A stretch of 64,000 nucleotides of DNA, taken from contig NZ_WOWS01000002.1 in assembly GCF_009741275.1 (NCBI RefSeq), positions 762,413-826,412 on the forward strand, given 5' to 3'. The position numbers and the translations under genes are program-made. The stretch is from Winogradskyella endarachnes (GTDB lineage: Bacteria > Bacteroidota > Bacteroidia > Flavobacteriales > Flavobacteriaceae). Below are positions 8,562 to 17,446 of the stretch, piece after piece (position 1 is the stretch's first letter; each line of letters starts with the position of its first letter). The notes beneath the pieces are model-generated. The model ran no database searches. It was not told the origin of the DNA and worked only from the letters and a program-made list of their open reading frames with translations.

Positions 8562-9755
8562 ATGCCAGGATTTGAATTGTTCAGTGATTTAGAACGTAAT
8601 GAAGTTAACGATGTTTTAGATAATGGAGTGTTGATGCGCTACGGTTTTGATGGTATGCGTAAGGGCCATTGGAAAGCAAAAGAATTAGAAGCAGAACTTG
8701 CAACTACGTTTGAATCTAACCATGTACAATTAGTATCTAGCGGAACAGCTGCAGTTTCTGTAGCATTAGCATCTGCAGGAATTGGTGCTGGAGATGAGGT
8801 AATAATGCCAACCTTTACATTTGTGGCGAGTTTTGAAGCTATAATGATGTTAGGTGCAATTCCGGTTTTAGTTGATATAGATGATACCTTAACATTAGAT
8901 CCAAAGGCTGTAGAAGCTGCTATTACACCAAAAACCAAAGCAGTAATGATAGTGCAAATGTGTGGCTCTATGGGTAATATGGATGCTTTGAGTAAAATTT
9001 GTAATAATCATAATTTAGTTTTCATTGAAGATGCATGCCAAGCAATTGGAGGAACTTACAAAGGAAAACCCTTAGGTAGCATTGCAGATTTAGGCTGTTT
9101 CTCTTTCGACTTTGTAAAAACCATAACCTGTGGAGAAGGTGGTGCAGTAGTAACTAATAATAAAGCATATTATATTAATGCAGATCATTTTAGCGATCAT
9201 GGACATGATCATGTTGGTAATGATAGAGGAGCAGAAACACATCCTTTTTTAGGTTATAATTTTAGAATATCAGAATTACATGCTGCTGTTGGCTTAGCGC
9301 AAGTGAGACGGTTACCAGAGTTTATAAATATTCAGAAAAGAAACTTTACCATATTAAGAAATGCTATAGCAGATGTGCCAGGTGTAACTTTTAGAACTGT
9401 ACCAGAAGGTGGAGAAGAAAGTTATGCTTTTTTAAATTTCTTTATGCCAAATTTAGAATTGGCTCAAAAAGTTTCAGAAGCATTTAAAACCAATGGTGTA
9501 GATGCCTGCTGGAACTATTACCACAATAATTGGCATTATATTAGAAAATGGAATCATTTAAAAGACCTAAAGTCATTGTACCCTATTTCTTCCGAAGTTA
9601 AAGAAGGATTAGAATATCTTCAAACAAAATCCTTTGATCAATCAGATTTTTATATTTCTCGAAACATTTCTTGCTTAATTAAATTATCTTGGACCGAAGA
9701 AGAAGTTAGAGCTAGAGGAAGTAAAATGGCTCAACTTATAAAAGCTATCAATTAA
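8562..9755 (+). CDS. DegT/DnrJ/EryC1/StrS aminotransferase, KdnA-like
   Basis: 397 aa. I chose the ATG at 8562 because the protein then begins MPGFELF, the expected N-terminus of this subgroup; a longer in-frame ORF starting at 8418 overlaps the previous gene and adds non-family sequence. It is a fold-type I PLP enzyme with Lys186 in FVKTITCGEGG as the Schiff-base lysine. The blocks MCGSMGNMD, SDHGHDHVG and NNWHYIRKWNH resemble, from memory, Shewanella KdnA, which makes 8-amino-3,8-dideoxy-octulosonate for lipopolysaccharide. The partner dehydrogenase KdnB is not next to it. The exact sugar substrate is therefore inferred, while the family is certain. Confidence 0.85.
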   Translation: MPGFELFSDLERNEVNDVLDNGVLMRYGFDGMRKGHWKAKELEAELATTFESNHVQLVSSGTAAVSVALASAGIGAGDEVIMPTFTFVASFEAIMMLGAIPVLVDIDDTLTLDPKAVEAAITPKTKAVMIVQMCGSMGNMDALSKICNNHNLVFIEDACQAIGGTYKGKPLGSIADLGCFSFDFVKTITCGEGGAVVTNNKAYYINADHFSDHGHDHVGNDRGAETHPFLGYNFRISELHAAVGLAQVRRLPEFINIQKRNFTILRNAIADVPGVTFRTVPEGGEESYAFLNFFMPNLELAQKVSEAFKTNGVDACWNYYHNNWHYIRKWNHLKDLKSLYPISSEVKEGLEYLQTKSFDQSDFYISRNISCLIKLSWTEEEVRARGSKMAQLIKAIN

Positions 9756-9769
9756 ATCTCAAATCATTT

Positions 9770-12700
9770 ATGAACAAAAAATTATTATGCATTGCAATCG
9801 TTTGTCTATTCGCATTCAAATCTTTTGCACAAACCAATGACTATTCAGAATTTTGGAATCATTTGCTAGCCAATGAAAGGGCCGAAGCCGGAAAAATAAT
9901 TAGTAAGAATAAAAGTGCAAGTATTGAGTGGCTTATAATAAATGAGTTGTACAGAAATGAAATTGGTAAAATAAAACGAAATGATAAATTTCTAAAACCC
10001 TTTTTAGCTAAAGCTGATTTTGAAAATTACCTGTTTGCATTTTGGAATAGATCGTTCTTTTTTGATGATTATTTAAGCGAGGGATTCAATATCAATACTT
10101 ATGAAACCTTAGATGCAGTTTCTAAATTAAATATTAAAAATATAGACCTAAAAGATGCTATCTTATATCTTGAAGCTATAAGGCAAAGGCATCATAATAA
10201 TTGGGATGATTTTAATAGGTTAAATGCAGAAATAAATGCAATTAAGGAGTGGCAATATTGCGGAAGTTTTGAAAACTTAAACAAAAGTGGATTAGATAAA
10301 TTCTACGAGCCAGAAACCACATCTGCTAATGACGTAGATTTTGATGCCAAAAGCAATGGTATTGTAAGATGGTACAATGGTAATAATACTAAAGAGGCCT
10401 ATCAGTTTTATTCTAATCATAACGAGTATGGCTCTAGTGTTAATTATGCTCAAACGTTTATAAATTCTTCAATTGACCAACGTGTTATAATTAGAATAGG
10501 AAGTGGTTCTGCTTTTAAATTATTTTTAAATGATGTTGAGATTTATAAATATGAAAAAGATGTTTCAACAGATTTAAATGGTTTTGAGGTTGTTGTTAAT
10601 TTACCTAAAGGCAATAACCGATTATTAGTAAAATCGGCAGAGAGTAATTCTAACTCTTATTTTATGGTAGCTGTTTTTGATGAAAATAAAAAACCGTTAA
10701 AAAATATTTCAATTTCAAAAAATCCAACGAGTTATAATACATCTTCGTTTTCGGCTTTAAATCCTGTTGAAAAACAAAATGATGTAGAACGTTATTTTAA
10801 ATCTAAAATAGCAGAACAGCCAGATAATTTCCTTTATTCTTATGCTTTGTATAGTACTTATTTAAGAAATTCAAAGTATAACGAAGCTAGAGATGTTATA
10901 ATGCCATTTTATAAAGAGTTTCCTAAAAGTTCTATGTTAAGAAGTGCTTTAATGACTACTTATAATTTAGAGAATGACTATACATCGTCTAATGAAATAA
11001 ACGAAAATATAGAGCGTGATGATCCAGATTATTACCTTCCTATAGTAAATAAAGTTACAGAATACGATGAGCTATCGAGGTTAACAATGGACGAATTTGA
11101 AGAGTATATAGAAAAGCTAAAAAAGGCTTTTGACTCTGAGATGATTAAAGGTGCGGCCGATTTTTTATATTTTGCACGCAAAGAAGATTTAAATGGCATT
11201 AAAAAAACATTAGAACATCTTAATACATTAGCAGAAGACTATGATAATACCAATTTCAAATTACGTTATGCGCCTTTGTTTGATCAGTTATTTCAGGATC
11301 AGAATAGAACCATAAAAGCGTTAGAGGAAATTGCCAAAGAGAAGTTTAGTTTAAGTGCAGAAAATCAACTTATTAATTACTATGATAAGAAAAACGAAAA
11401 AAATAAAGTTTTAAAATTAATAGATAAGCACTACGATGAGTTAGGTAATCAAAATTCGTATTTAAAAAGAATTGTAAACAGGTATGTAGAATATCAGATG
11501 TTTGATAAGGCATTGCCTTATACCGAAAAAATGCTTAAAAATTATCCTTATAGTTTTACAACAATGGAGCTTAGAGGTGATATTTTAAAGCAAATGGGAA
11601 AAACCGAAGAAGCTTTAGTTTATTATGAAAAAGCACTTGCGCATAACAGTGGTGATTCCGGATTAAGAAAAAAAATTAATGATGTTTCTAAAAAATCTAA
11701 CCTTATAAACGAGTTGGTTTTAGAGGAAGCTTATGATTATATCACAGAAAACAGAAATAAAATTACCACTAACAATTACGGATTTAATATTTTATTAGAT
11801 GAAGGTAATATTGAGATTTTTGAAGAAGGTGGTTTTAAGTACAGATATGTATACATTTATGAAGTAACCTCAAACAATGGTATAGAGTCGTTTAAAGAGT
11901 ATAATTTAGGTTTAGGTGGTTCTTATAAATTTTTAAAATCAGAGTTGGTAAAACCAGATGGTAGTATTGTGCCTGCAGCAAGAAGTGGCTCTAATTTAGT
12001 GTTTAATGATATTAGCATAGGCGATGTTGTTTATATAGATTACGAAGGTGTTGTAACTACAACAGGACGTTTTTATAAAGATATTTCAGATAAAATGCAG
12101 TTTGATTCTTTTCACCCAATGGTATTTACATCAATGGATATTTTAGTACCAAATTCTAGCCAATTAAATTACAAGTACATGAATGGCAGTTTAGAGCCAA
12201 AAATTACTAAAAAGAAAGATCATGTTTTGTACCAATGGGAATTAAAAAATGCTAAAACGTTAGAGTTTGCAGAGGATTACATGCCAAATTCTGTAGATGA
12301 ATTAGGTTACCTTCATTTTAATACAATAAAAAGTTGGAATGATATTGCGGTTTGGTATTCGGATTTAGTAAGAACAAGAATTGAAATTAACTCAAAAGTT
12401 GAAATTGAGTTTAAAAAGCTTTTTCCAGAAGGGCATGAAGGCTTAAGTGAAAATGAACGTGCAAAAATTATTTACAATTACATTACTTCTAATTTTAATT
12501 ACAGTTATGTTAGTTTTAAACAAAGTGGATTTATTCCGCAAAAACCGGCAAAGACTATTAATACAAGTTTAGGGGATTGCAAAGATTTTTCAACCTTATT
12601 TGTAACACTTGCTAAAATGGCGAATCTTAACTCTAATTTGGTTTTAGTTTTAACCTCAGACTACGGAAGAAACAATTTGGTTTTACCTAGTACAGATTTT

Positions 12701-13531
12701 AACCATTGTATTGTAAAGGTAATGATAGATGGTAAACCTCAGTTTTTAGAGTTAACCAGTAAATATTTGCCATATAAAGCTTTGCCAACAAGTTTAAGAG
12801 GTGCAACTGCATTAGAAATTCCGTTTGATGCAGAGAAAACTAATGAAACTTTTGATTTAATACATTTAGATAATATTAATAGAATTAAATCTAAAGTAAA
12901 TAACCACATCAATATTGATTTATCTAAAGATCATATGAATCTTCAGATTGCAACAGAGGTTATTGGTCATAACACAGCGTATTATAAAGAAGTGTTTAGT
13001 GAGCCTAACCAAGAAGTAATTAAAAAATCTATGACCGAAGATTACTCGTCTAAACTGGTAGATGATTTTACGTTAAATACAATAACTAATTACAAGGAAA
13101 ATAATGATTTGGCTTCAATAACCTATGATGCAGATATTACCTTAAATAAGAAAATGAGTAGTATTGGATCCATAAAAATCTTACAATTACCAATTGTAAC
13201 ACATCCTTATGAAAACTCAATTATTCAGTTAGAAGAAAGAAAATACCCTATTAATTACATTCAATATGAAACAGTAGATACTTATTATACAGAATACATA
13301 ATAGAGATTGAAGATGGGGAAACTTTTGTTGAAATACCCGAAAGTAAACAGTTTTCGTTTAAAGATCATAAGTATTCTATTACTTATAAAAATGAAAAGC
13401 CAAATAAACTAAACGTAGTTATTAAAGCAACTACACCATATGATGATGTAATGCCAGAAGATTATATAGCTTATAAAACATACGTAAAGGGTATTTTAGA
13501 TGCTGAATTAGAGTATATAGGATTTAAGTAA
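9770..13531 (+). CDS. DUF3857 / transglutaminase-like exported protein with TPR region
   Basis: 1253 aa with a signal peptide ending at SFAQ. The N-terminal third (about 30-330) is a mixed region with a jelly-roll-like stretch. Helical TPR-like repeats fill about 335-640. A DUF3857 domain (about 650-850) precedes a transglutaminase-like core with Cys in GDCKDFSTLF and His in FNHCIVKV. The third triad position reads FLELTS, Glu where an Asp (LDPT) is usual. The C-terminus is a beta-rich DUF2569/DUF3858-like region. Such proteins are periplasmic or secreted; the role is unknown. The gene starts 14 nt after the aminotransferase, so the two may be co-transcribed. Confidence 0.85.
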   Translation: MNKKLLCIAIVCLFAFKSFAQTNDYSEFWNHLLANERAEAGKIISKNKSASIEWLIINELYRNEIGKIKRNDKFLKPFLAKADFENYLFAFWNRSFFFDDYLSEGFNINTYETLDAVSKLNIKNIDLKDAILYLEAIRQRHHNNWDDFNRLNAEINAIKEWQYCGSFENLNKSGLDKFYEPETTSANDVDFDAKSNGIVRWYNGNNTKEAYQFYSNHNEYGSSVNYAQTFINSSIDQRVIIRIGSGSAFKLFLNDVEIYKYEKDVSTDLNGFEVVVNLPKGNNRLLVKSAESNSNSYFMVAVFDENKKPLKNISISKNPTSYNTSSFSALNPVEKQNDVERYFKSKIAEQPDNFLYSYALYSTYLRNSKYNEARDVIMPFYKEFPKSSMLRSALMTTYNLENDYTSSNEINENIERDDPDYYLPIVNKVTEYDELSRLTMDEFEEYIEKLKKAFDSEMIKGAADFLYFARKEDLNGIKKTLEHLNTLAEDYDNTNFKLRYAPLFDQLFQDQNRTIKALEEIAKEKFSLSAENQLINYYDKKNEKNKVLKLIDKHYDELGNQNSYLKRIVNRYVEYQMFDKALPYTEKMLKNYPYSFTTMELRGDILKQMGKTEEALVYYEKALAHNSGDSGLRKKINDVSKKSNLINELVLEEAYDYITENRNKITTNNYGFNILLDEGNIEIFEEGGFKYRYVYIYEVTSNNGIESFKEYNLGLGGSYKFLKSELVKPDGSIVPAARSGSNLVFNDISIGDVVYIDYEGVVTTTGRFYKDISDKMQFDSFHPMVFTSMDILVPNSSQLNYKYMNGSLEPKITKKKDHVLYQWELKNAKTLEFAEDYMPNSVDELGYLHFNTIKSWNDIAVWYSDLVRTRIEINSKVEIEFKKLFPEGHEGLSENERAKIIYNYITSNFNYSYVSFKQSGFIPQKPAKTINTSLGDCKDFSTLFVTLAKMANLNSNLVLVLTSDYGRNNLVLPSTDFNHCIVKVMIDGKPQFLELTSKYLPYKALPTSLRGATALEIPFDAEKTNETFDLIHLDNINRIKSKVNNHINIDLSKDHMNLQIATEVIGHNTAYYKEVFSEPNQEVIKKSMTEDYSSKLVDDFTLNTITNYKENNDLASITYDADITLNKKMSSIGSIKILQLPIVTHPYENSIIQLEERKYPINYIQYETVDTYYTEYIIEIEDGETFVEIPESKQFSFKDHKYSITYKNEKPNKLNVVIKATTPYDDVMPEDYIAYKTYVKGILDAELEYIGFK

Positions 13532-13562
13532 AAAGAATTTAAATCTGAATGTAAAAAGGAAT

Positions 13563-13586
13563 AAAGCCACTTTTTAAAGTGGCTTT
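13563..13586. terminator. Bidirectional terminator between convergent genes
   Basis: Near-perfect inverted repeat AAAGCCACTTT / AAAGTGGCTTT, sited between the stop of the DUF3857 gene and the stop of ribB. A- and T-rich ends on both sides suit either strand. Confidence 0.75.
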
Positions 13587-13594
13587 CTTTAAGT

Positions 13595-14743
13595 TTAATA
13601 ATTAGAATACTCAACGATTTCTAACCCATATCCAATCATTCCTACACGTTTGGTCTGAAGACTGTTTGATAGCAATTTTAGTTTACTAATTTTAAGATCG
13701 TGTAAAATCTGTGCACCAATACCAAAATCTTTAGTATCCATGCCTAAACTTGGTGCTTTTATTAATTTACCTTCAACTTGGTTTTCCTTTAAAATTGAAA
13801 GACGTGTTAATAAATTCACCGACTCTGGTTGTTGATTAATAAATATTATAGCCCCTTTTCCTTCAGTATTAATAGCACTAAACATATCATCTAGTTTTTT
13901 ATCTGCATTGTTAGTTAAGGTACCTAAAATATCATTATTAACTAAAGTAGAGTTTACCCTTGTTAATATAGATTCATCAGATTTCCAATTCCCTTTTGTT
14001 AACGCAATATGCACTTGGTCATTGGTAGTTTGTTGATATGCTCTTAATCTAAATTTGCCAAAACGAGTTTCTATATTAAAGTCTTCTTTCTTTTCAATTA
14101 AAGAATCGTATTCCATTCTGTAAGCCACCAAATCTTCAATTGAAACAATTTTTAAGTCGAATTTCTTTGCTACATTTAAAAGCTGTGGTAAACGTGCCAT
14201 TGTACCATCTTCGTTCATAATCTCTACAATAACACCAGCAGCCTCAAAACCAGCTAAACGAGCAAAGTCTATTGCAGCTTCGGTATGGCCTGTTCGTCTT
14301 AAAACACCACCTTCTTTGGCAACTAAAGGAAATATGTGTCCTGGTCTAGCAAGTTCAAAAGGTTTGGTGTCTTTTTTAACTAAGGCTTGTATAGTTTTAG
14401 CTCTGTCACTTGCTGAAATTCCTGTACTTACACCATTACCTCTTAAATCAACCGAAACTGTAAAGGCTGTTTCCATTGGGTCGGTATTGTTTCTTACCAT
14501 CATGTTAAGTTCTAAGTCTTCACATCTATGTTCAGTAAGTGGCGCACAAATTAAACCACGTCCATGAGTAGCCATAAAGTTTATCATCTCTGGTGTTGCC
14601 TTTTCTGCAGCAGCTAAAAAATCACCTTCGTTTTCACGGTTTTCGTCATCTACAACAATAATTATTTTACCTTGCCTAATGTCTTCAATTGCTTCTTCAA
14701 TTGTATTTAATTTGGTTTTAGTATTTACAGTATTAGTTGTCAT
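13595..14743 (-). CDS. ribB: 3,4-dihydroxy-2-butanone-4-phosphate synthase with degenerate GTP cyclohydrolase II domain
   Basis: 382 aa. Residues about 10-210 form an intact RibB domain: DDENRENEGDF binds magnesium and substrate, ATHGRGLICAPL and TGISASDRAKT are conserved, and GHTEAA closes the active site. It converts ribulose 5-phosphate to the four-carbon riboflavin precursor. Residues about 215-382 have the length and flow of GTP cyclohydrolase II, but the zinc-cysteine block (normally GDVFGSxRCDC) reads NDILGTLTNNADK, with no cysteine. The QEGRGIGL-type block reads INQQPESVN. The second activity is therefore predicted lost. A true RibA would be needed elsewhere in the genome. Confidence 0.9.
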   Translation of the reverse strand: MTTNTVNTKTKLNTIEEAIEDIRQGKIIIVVDDENRENEGDFLAAAEKATPEMINFMATHGRGLICAPLTEHRCEDLELNMMVRNNTDPMETAFTVSVDLRGNGVSTGISASDRAKTIQALVKKDTKPFELARPGHIFPLVAKEGGVLRRTGHTEAAIDFARLAGFEAAGVIVEIMNEDGTMARLPQLLNVAKKFDLKIVSIEDLVAYRMEYDSLIEKKEDFNIETRFGKFRLRAYQQTTNDQVHIALTKGNWKSDESILTRVNSTLVNNDILGTLTNNADKKLDDMFSAINTEGKGAIIFINQQPESVNLLTRLSILKENQVEGKLIKAPSLGMDTKDFGIGAQILHDLKISKLKLLSNSLQTKRVGMIGYGLEIVEYSNY

Positions 14744-14763
14744 AATGTGTTTGTGTTATAGGA

Positions 14764-14796
14764 CAAAGGTAAGCTTATTTTATGTTTTGAAAACAA
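14764..14796 (-). promoter_or_regulatory. Promoter of ribB
   Basis: TACCTTTG (14771-14764 on the minus strand) matches TAnnTTTG. A TTG lies 22 nt further upstream (14796-14794), a little longer than usual. The upstream half overlaps the 3' end of lptF. The ribB ATG follows 20 nt after the -7 element. No FMN riboswitch is visible. Confidence 0.6.
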
Positions 14797-16763
14797 CTCA
14801 AATAAAAGTCTTGGGTAATCTTATTTCTTAAAACAAGATATTTAAGTGGATAAACCGGGAGCGTAATAAGATGTATTAATGGATTAATACGCTTGCCTTC
14901 TAAATTTGTGGTTTTATAAAATTTTGAATATACCACAGCATCTACAACAAGGTATATTATAAAAAATATAAAAGCTATGATACTTAGTGTTATTGAGGTC
15001 TCAGCTAATTCTGGTAATTTATTATTTCTAAAAATAAAATATAGAACTAATAGAACAGCGCCAATACCAAAACTAATTAAACTTGTTTTAGAATAATCCT
15101 TGTAATCTTTTAAAAGTACTCTAGCTTTAATAAGTTTGTCTGGCACATCTAAGCCTTCAGACCTTAAACCTTCTAATGGAATTTTTCTATCTAAAATACT
15201 GTGCAGCGCAATCTCTTTTGGCTTTTTATCTAAATCAAATTCGTCTTGCTTTTTTATAATACTTATTAATTCTTCAATGGAATATTTTTTATAAAAATTA
15301 AAGACTTTAGTATCGCTTTCTGAAAGTTGAATTCTATTCTTTGTAGAAAATAATCGCTTTAAAGGTACAGTGATAGCATCAAATTGAAAAACACCTTTGT
15401 CGTTTGTTGCTCTAGTTGTTAAATAAATACTTAAAGGAAACATTATTGCAGTTGATAACCAAGAACCAATTACAGGGCTATAACTTCCTTTTTCTGCACT
15501 GTTTTTAGCAAAAATACCAAAAAAGTGATACGTTAAGAAAAGCACTATAGCAATTACCATAGGTAAACCTAAACCTCCTTTTCTTATTAAAGCGCCTAAC
15601 GGAGCTCCCACAAAAAAGAGTACTACACATGCAAAAGCTAATACAAATTTTTCATGTAATGCAATGACGTGTTTATTTAATCTAATTTGTTTATCTGTAA
15701 ACGACTTTTTATTAGAGTCTAATATTTGTCTTGTACTGTTAGCAGAATTTAAAGCTAAGTTTAAGATTTGTATTTTTTGGTTGGTATTAAAAATTGTTAA
15801 AACGTCTTTTCCGGTATATAAAGAATCTGTTTTAGTAGTATCTATATTTAAATTTAATGCATCATAAGAACTTCTATTATAGAGAGTATTGGCTAAGGTA
15901 TTGTAACTATTTTTCTGTTTGGTTTTTAAACTATCTATAGTATAGTTTAGCTGGCTAACATCTAACATGTTGTATCTGTCAGAGTGATTTTTTTCATCTA
16001 AATCGTCAGCATTGAGCAATTCTAAATCTACATTAATAATATAGCTATCAAAATAACTTCTTATGTGTGGTTTGTTTACATTATTAGAGCGTTTACTACT
16101 TATTATTTCTTCATAATAATTACCGTTAATTAATTCTAATTGCAAAATGTTAGAGTCTGTACTACTTATTAATTCACCTTTTTCGGCAGCAATAACAATG
16201 TAGTTTCCAGATTTTCGTTTGTCACTTTCTTTATGGATTATAACACCTTCTAAAAATTGTCCTCTATCACCAGATTTTTTATCAACTTTAATATTAATAT
16301 TACCTATTTCGTTAAATTGACCTTCCGCTATAGCTAAAGCAGGTTTTACTTTGGCAATGTTTCTTCTTAGGTTATAGAAATTGTATTCTCCCCACGGAAT
16401 AACATTATTAGAAAAAAAGAAAGTTGCAATACCTAAGCCAATAATAAAAACACTTAAGCTACGCATAGCGCGCTGTAATGAGATACCAGTAGATTTCATG
16501 GCTGCGAACTCATAATTTTCAGCAAAGTTTCCAAAAACCATAATGGACGATAATAAAATGGTTAACGGAACAACTAACGGAATAAGTCTAGGCATGTAAT
16601 ACAAAATAAATTTTGCAGTTACCGTAACATCTAAATCCTTACCAGCGAGTTCAGCAATATATAGCCAAACACCTTGTAGAATAAAGATGAACATGAATAT
16701 AATAAAGACGCTAAAAAACGTCCTTAAGAATGTGATAAGTATGTACCTATCTAATATTTTCAC
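14775..16763 (-). CDS. LptF/LptG-family permease (YjgP/YjgQ)
   Basis: 662 aa, much longer than the roughly 360 aa of enterobacterial LptF or LptG. The N-terminus (DRYILITFLRTFFSVFIIFMF) and the first three helices are typical, including PRLIPLVVPLTILLSS and FAAMKSTGIS. A periplasmic beta-rich domain follows (about 110-370, with a coiled insert), then the second half of the helices (about 375-455). A cytoplasmic region and two or three extra helices fill 460-662. Members form the LptB2FG transporter that extracts lipopolysaccharide from the inner membrane. It is the third gene of ftsK-lolA-lptF, 18 nt after lolA. Confidence 0.88.
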   Translation of the reverse strand: MKILDRYILITFLRTFFSVFIIFMFIFILQGVWLYIAELAGKDLDVTVTAKFILYYMPRLIPLVVPLTILLSSIMVFGNFAENYEFAAMKSTGISLQRAMRSLSVFIIGLGIATFFFSNNVIPWGEYNFYNLRRNIAKVKPALAIAEGQFNEIGNINIKVDKKSGDRGQFLEGVIIHKESDKRKSGNYIVIAAEKGELISSTDSNILQLELINGNYYEEIISSKRSNNVNKPHIRSYFDSYIINVDLELLNADDLDEKNHSDRYNMLDVSQLNYTIDSLKTKQKNSYNTLANTLYNRSSYDALNLNIDTTKTDSLYTGKDVLTIFNTNQKIQILNLALNSANSTRQILDSNKKSFTDKQIRLNKHVIALHEKFVLAFACVVLFFVGAPLGALIRKGGLGLPMVIAIVLFLTYHFFGIFAKNSAEKGSYSPVIGSWLSTAIMFPLSIYLTTRATNDKGVFQFDAITVPLKRLFSTKNRIQLSESDTKVFNFYKKYSIEELISIIKKQDEFDLDKKPKEIALHSILDRKIPLEGLRSEGLDVPDKLIKARVLLKDYKDYSKTSLISFGIGAVLLVLYFIFRNNKLPELAETSITLSIIAFIFFIIYLVVDAVVYSKFYKTTNLEGKRINPLIHLITLPVYPLKYLVLRNKITQDFYLSCFQNIK

Positions 16764-16781
16764 AAAGAAATGATTTTGAAC

Positions 16782-17423
16782 TTAATCTAATTTATTGATG
16801 TAATAATCGCTGTATTTACTTTGGTCAAAAGTAAATAAGGTTTTTGAAATAGGTTGGTCGGTTTTAAAAGAATTAACAGTTAATGTTGTTTTGGTTCCGT
16901 TTTTACCTACTTCAATTAAGTTATAAATGTGCTTTGTAGTGGCATCAATACCTAATAACACGTGTTTTATTTCAGAGTTGGTATCAATAGGGCTCAATTT
17001 TATATATTGAATTTTTCTTCCTTTTAGAGTTTGAACAATGTCCATTTTAAATATGTAACCATCTTCATAAAACGATAACATTTTACTTGGCGTTATTGTA
17101 CTTTCATCTTCTGTGTTATCAGACGATATTGTTACCTCTTCGTCTTCCGGACTAATGGTATACAATGTTTTACCATCGAATATACGTGTAATTCCTAAAA
17201 TATTTAATTTGTACTTTTCACCTTGCATTACAACATCTCCTCGTGTTTCTTGGCTAATATTTTCACTTACGTTATTTAGCTCGTATTTAAAACTTAGGCT
17301 AATATTATTATAAGATTTAATTTTTGTACTTACTTCCTTAAGTAACGTTTCTGCTTTGGCATCACTTTGTGCAAATGCCGTAAATCCTAATGTTAAAAAT
17401 GCTATTACAAATAATTTTTTCAT
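16782..17423 (-). CDS. lolA: Outer-membrane lipoprotein carrier protein LolA
   Basis: 213 aa with a signal peptide ending at AFAQ. The body has the LolA pattern: KAETLLKEVSTKIKSYNNISLSFKYE, then QETRGDVVMQGEKYKL and FDGKTLYTISPEDEEV, forming the open beta-barrel that shields lipoprotein acyl chains in the periplasm. The length fits Bacteroidota LolA. It sits between ftsK (23 nt) and lptF (18 nt) on the same strand, an envelope-maintenance arrangement common in flavobacteria as far as I recall. Confidence 0.92.
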   Translation of the reverse strand: MKKLFVIAFLTLGFTAFAQSDAKAETLLKEVSTKIKSYNNISLSFKYELNNVSENISQETRGDVVMQGEKYKLNILGITRIFDGKTLYTISPEDEEVTISSDNTEDESTITPSKMLSFYEDGYIFKMDIVQTLKGRKIQYIKLSPIDTNSEIKHVLLGIDATTKHIYNLIEVGKNGTKTTLTVNSFKTDQPISKTLFTFDQSKYSDYYINKLD

Positions 17424-17446
17424 CGTATTAAATATAAATAATCTTA

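Noticed and set aside
13595..14743. Fully bifunctional RibBA
   Set aside because: The GCH II zinc cysteines and the catalytic block are absent, so bifunctionality is not supported.
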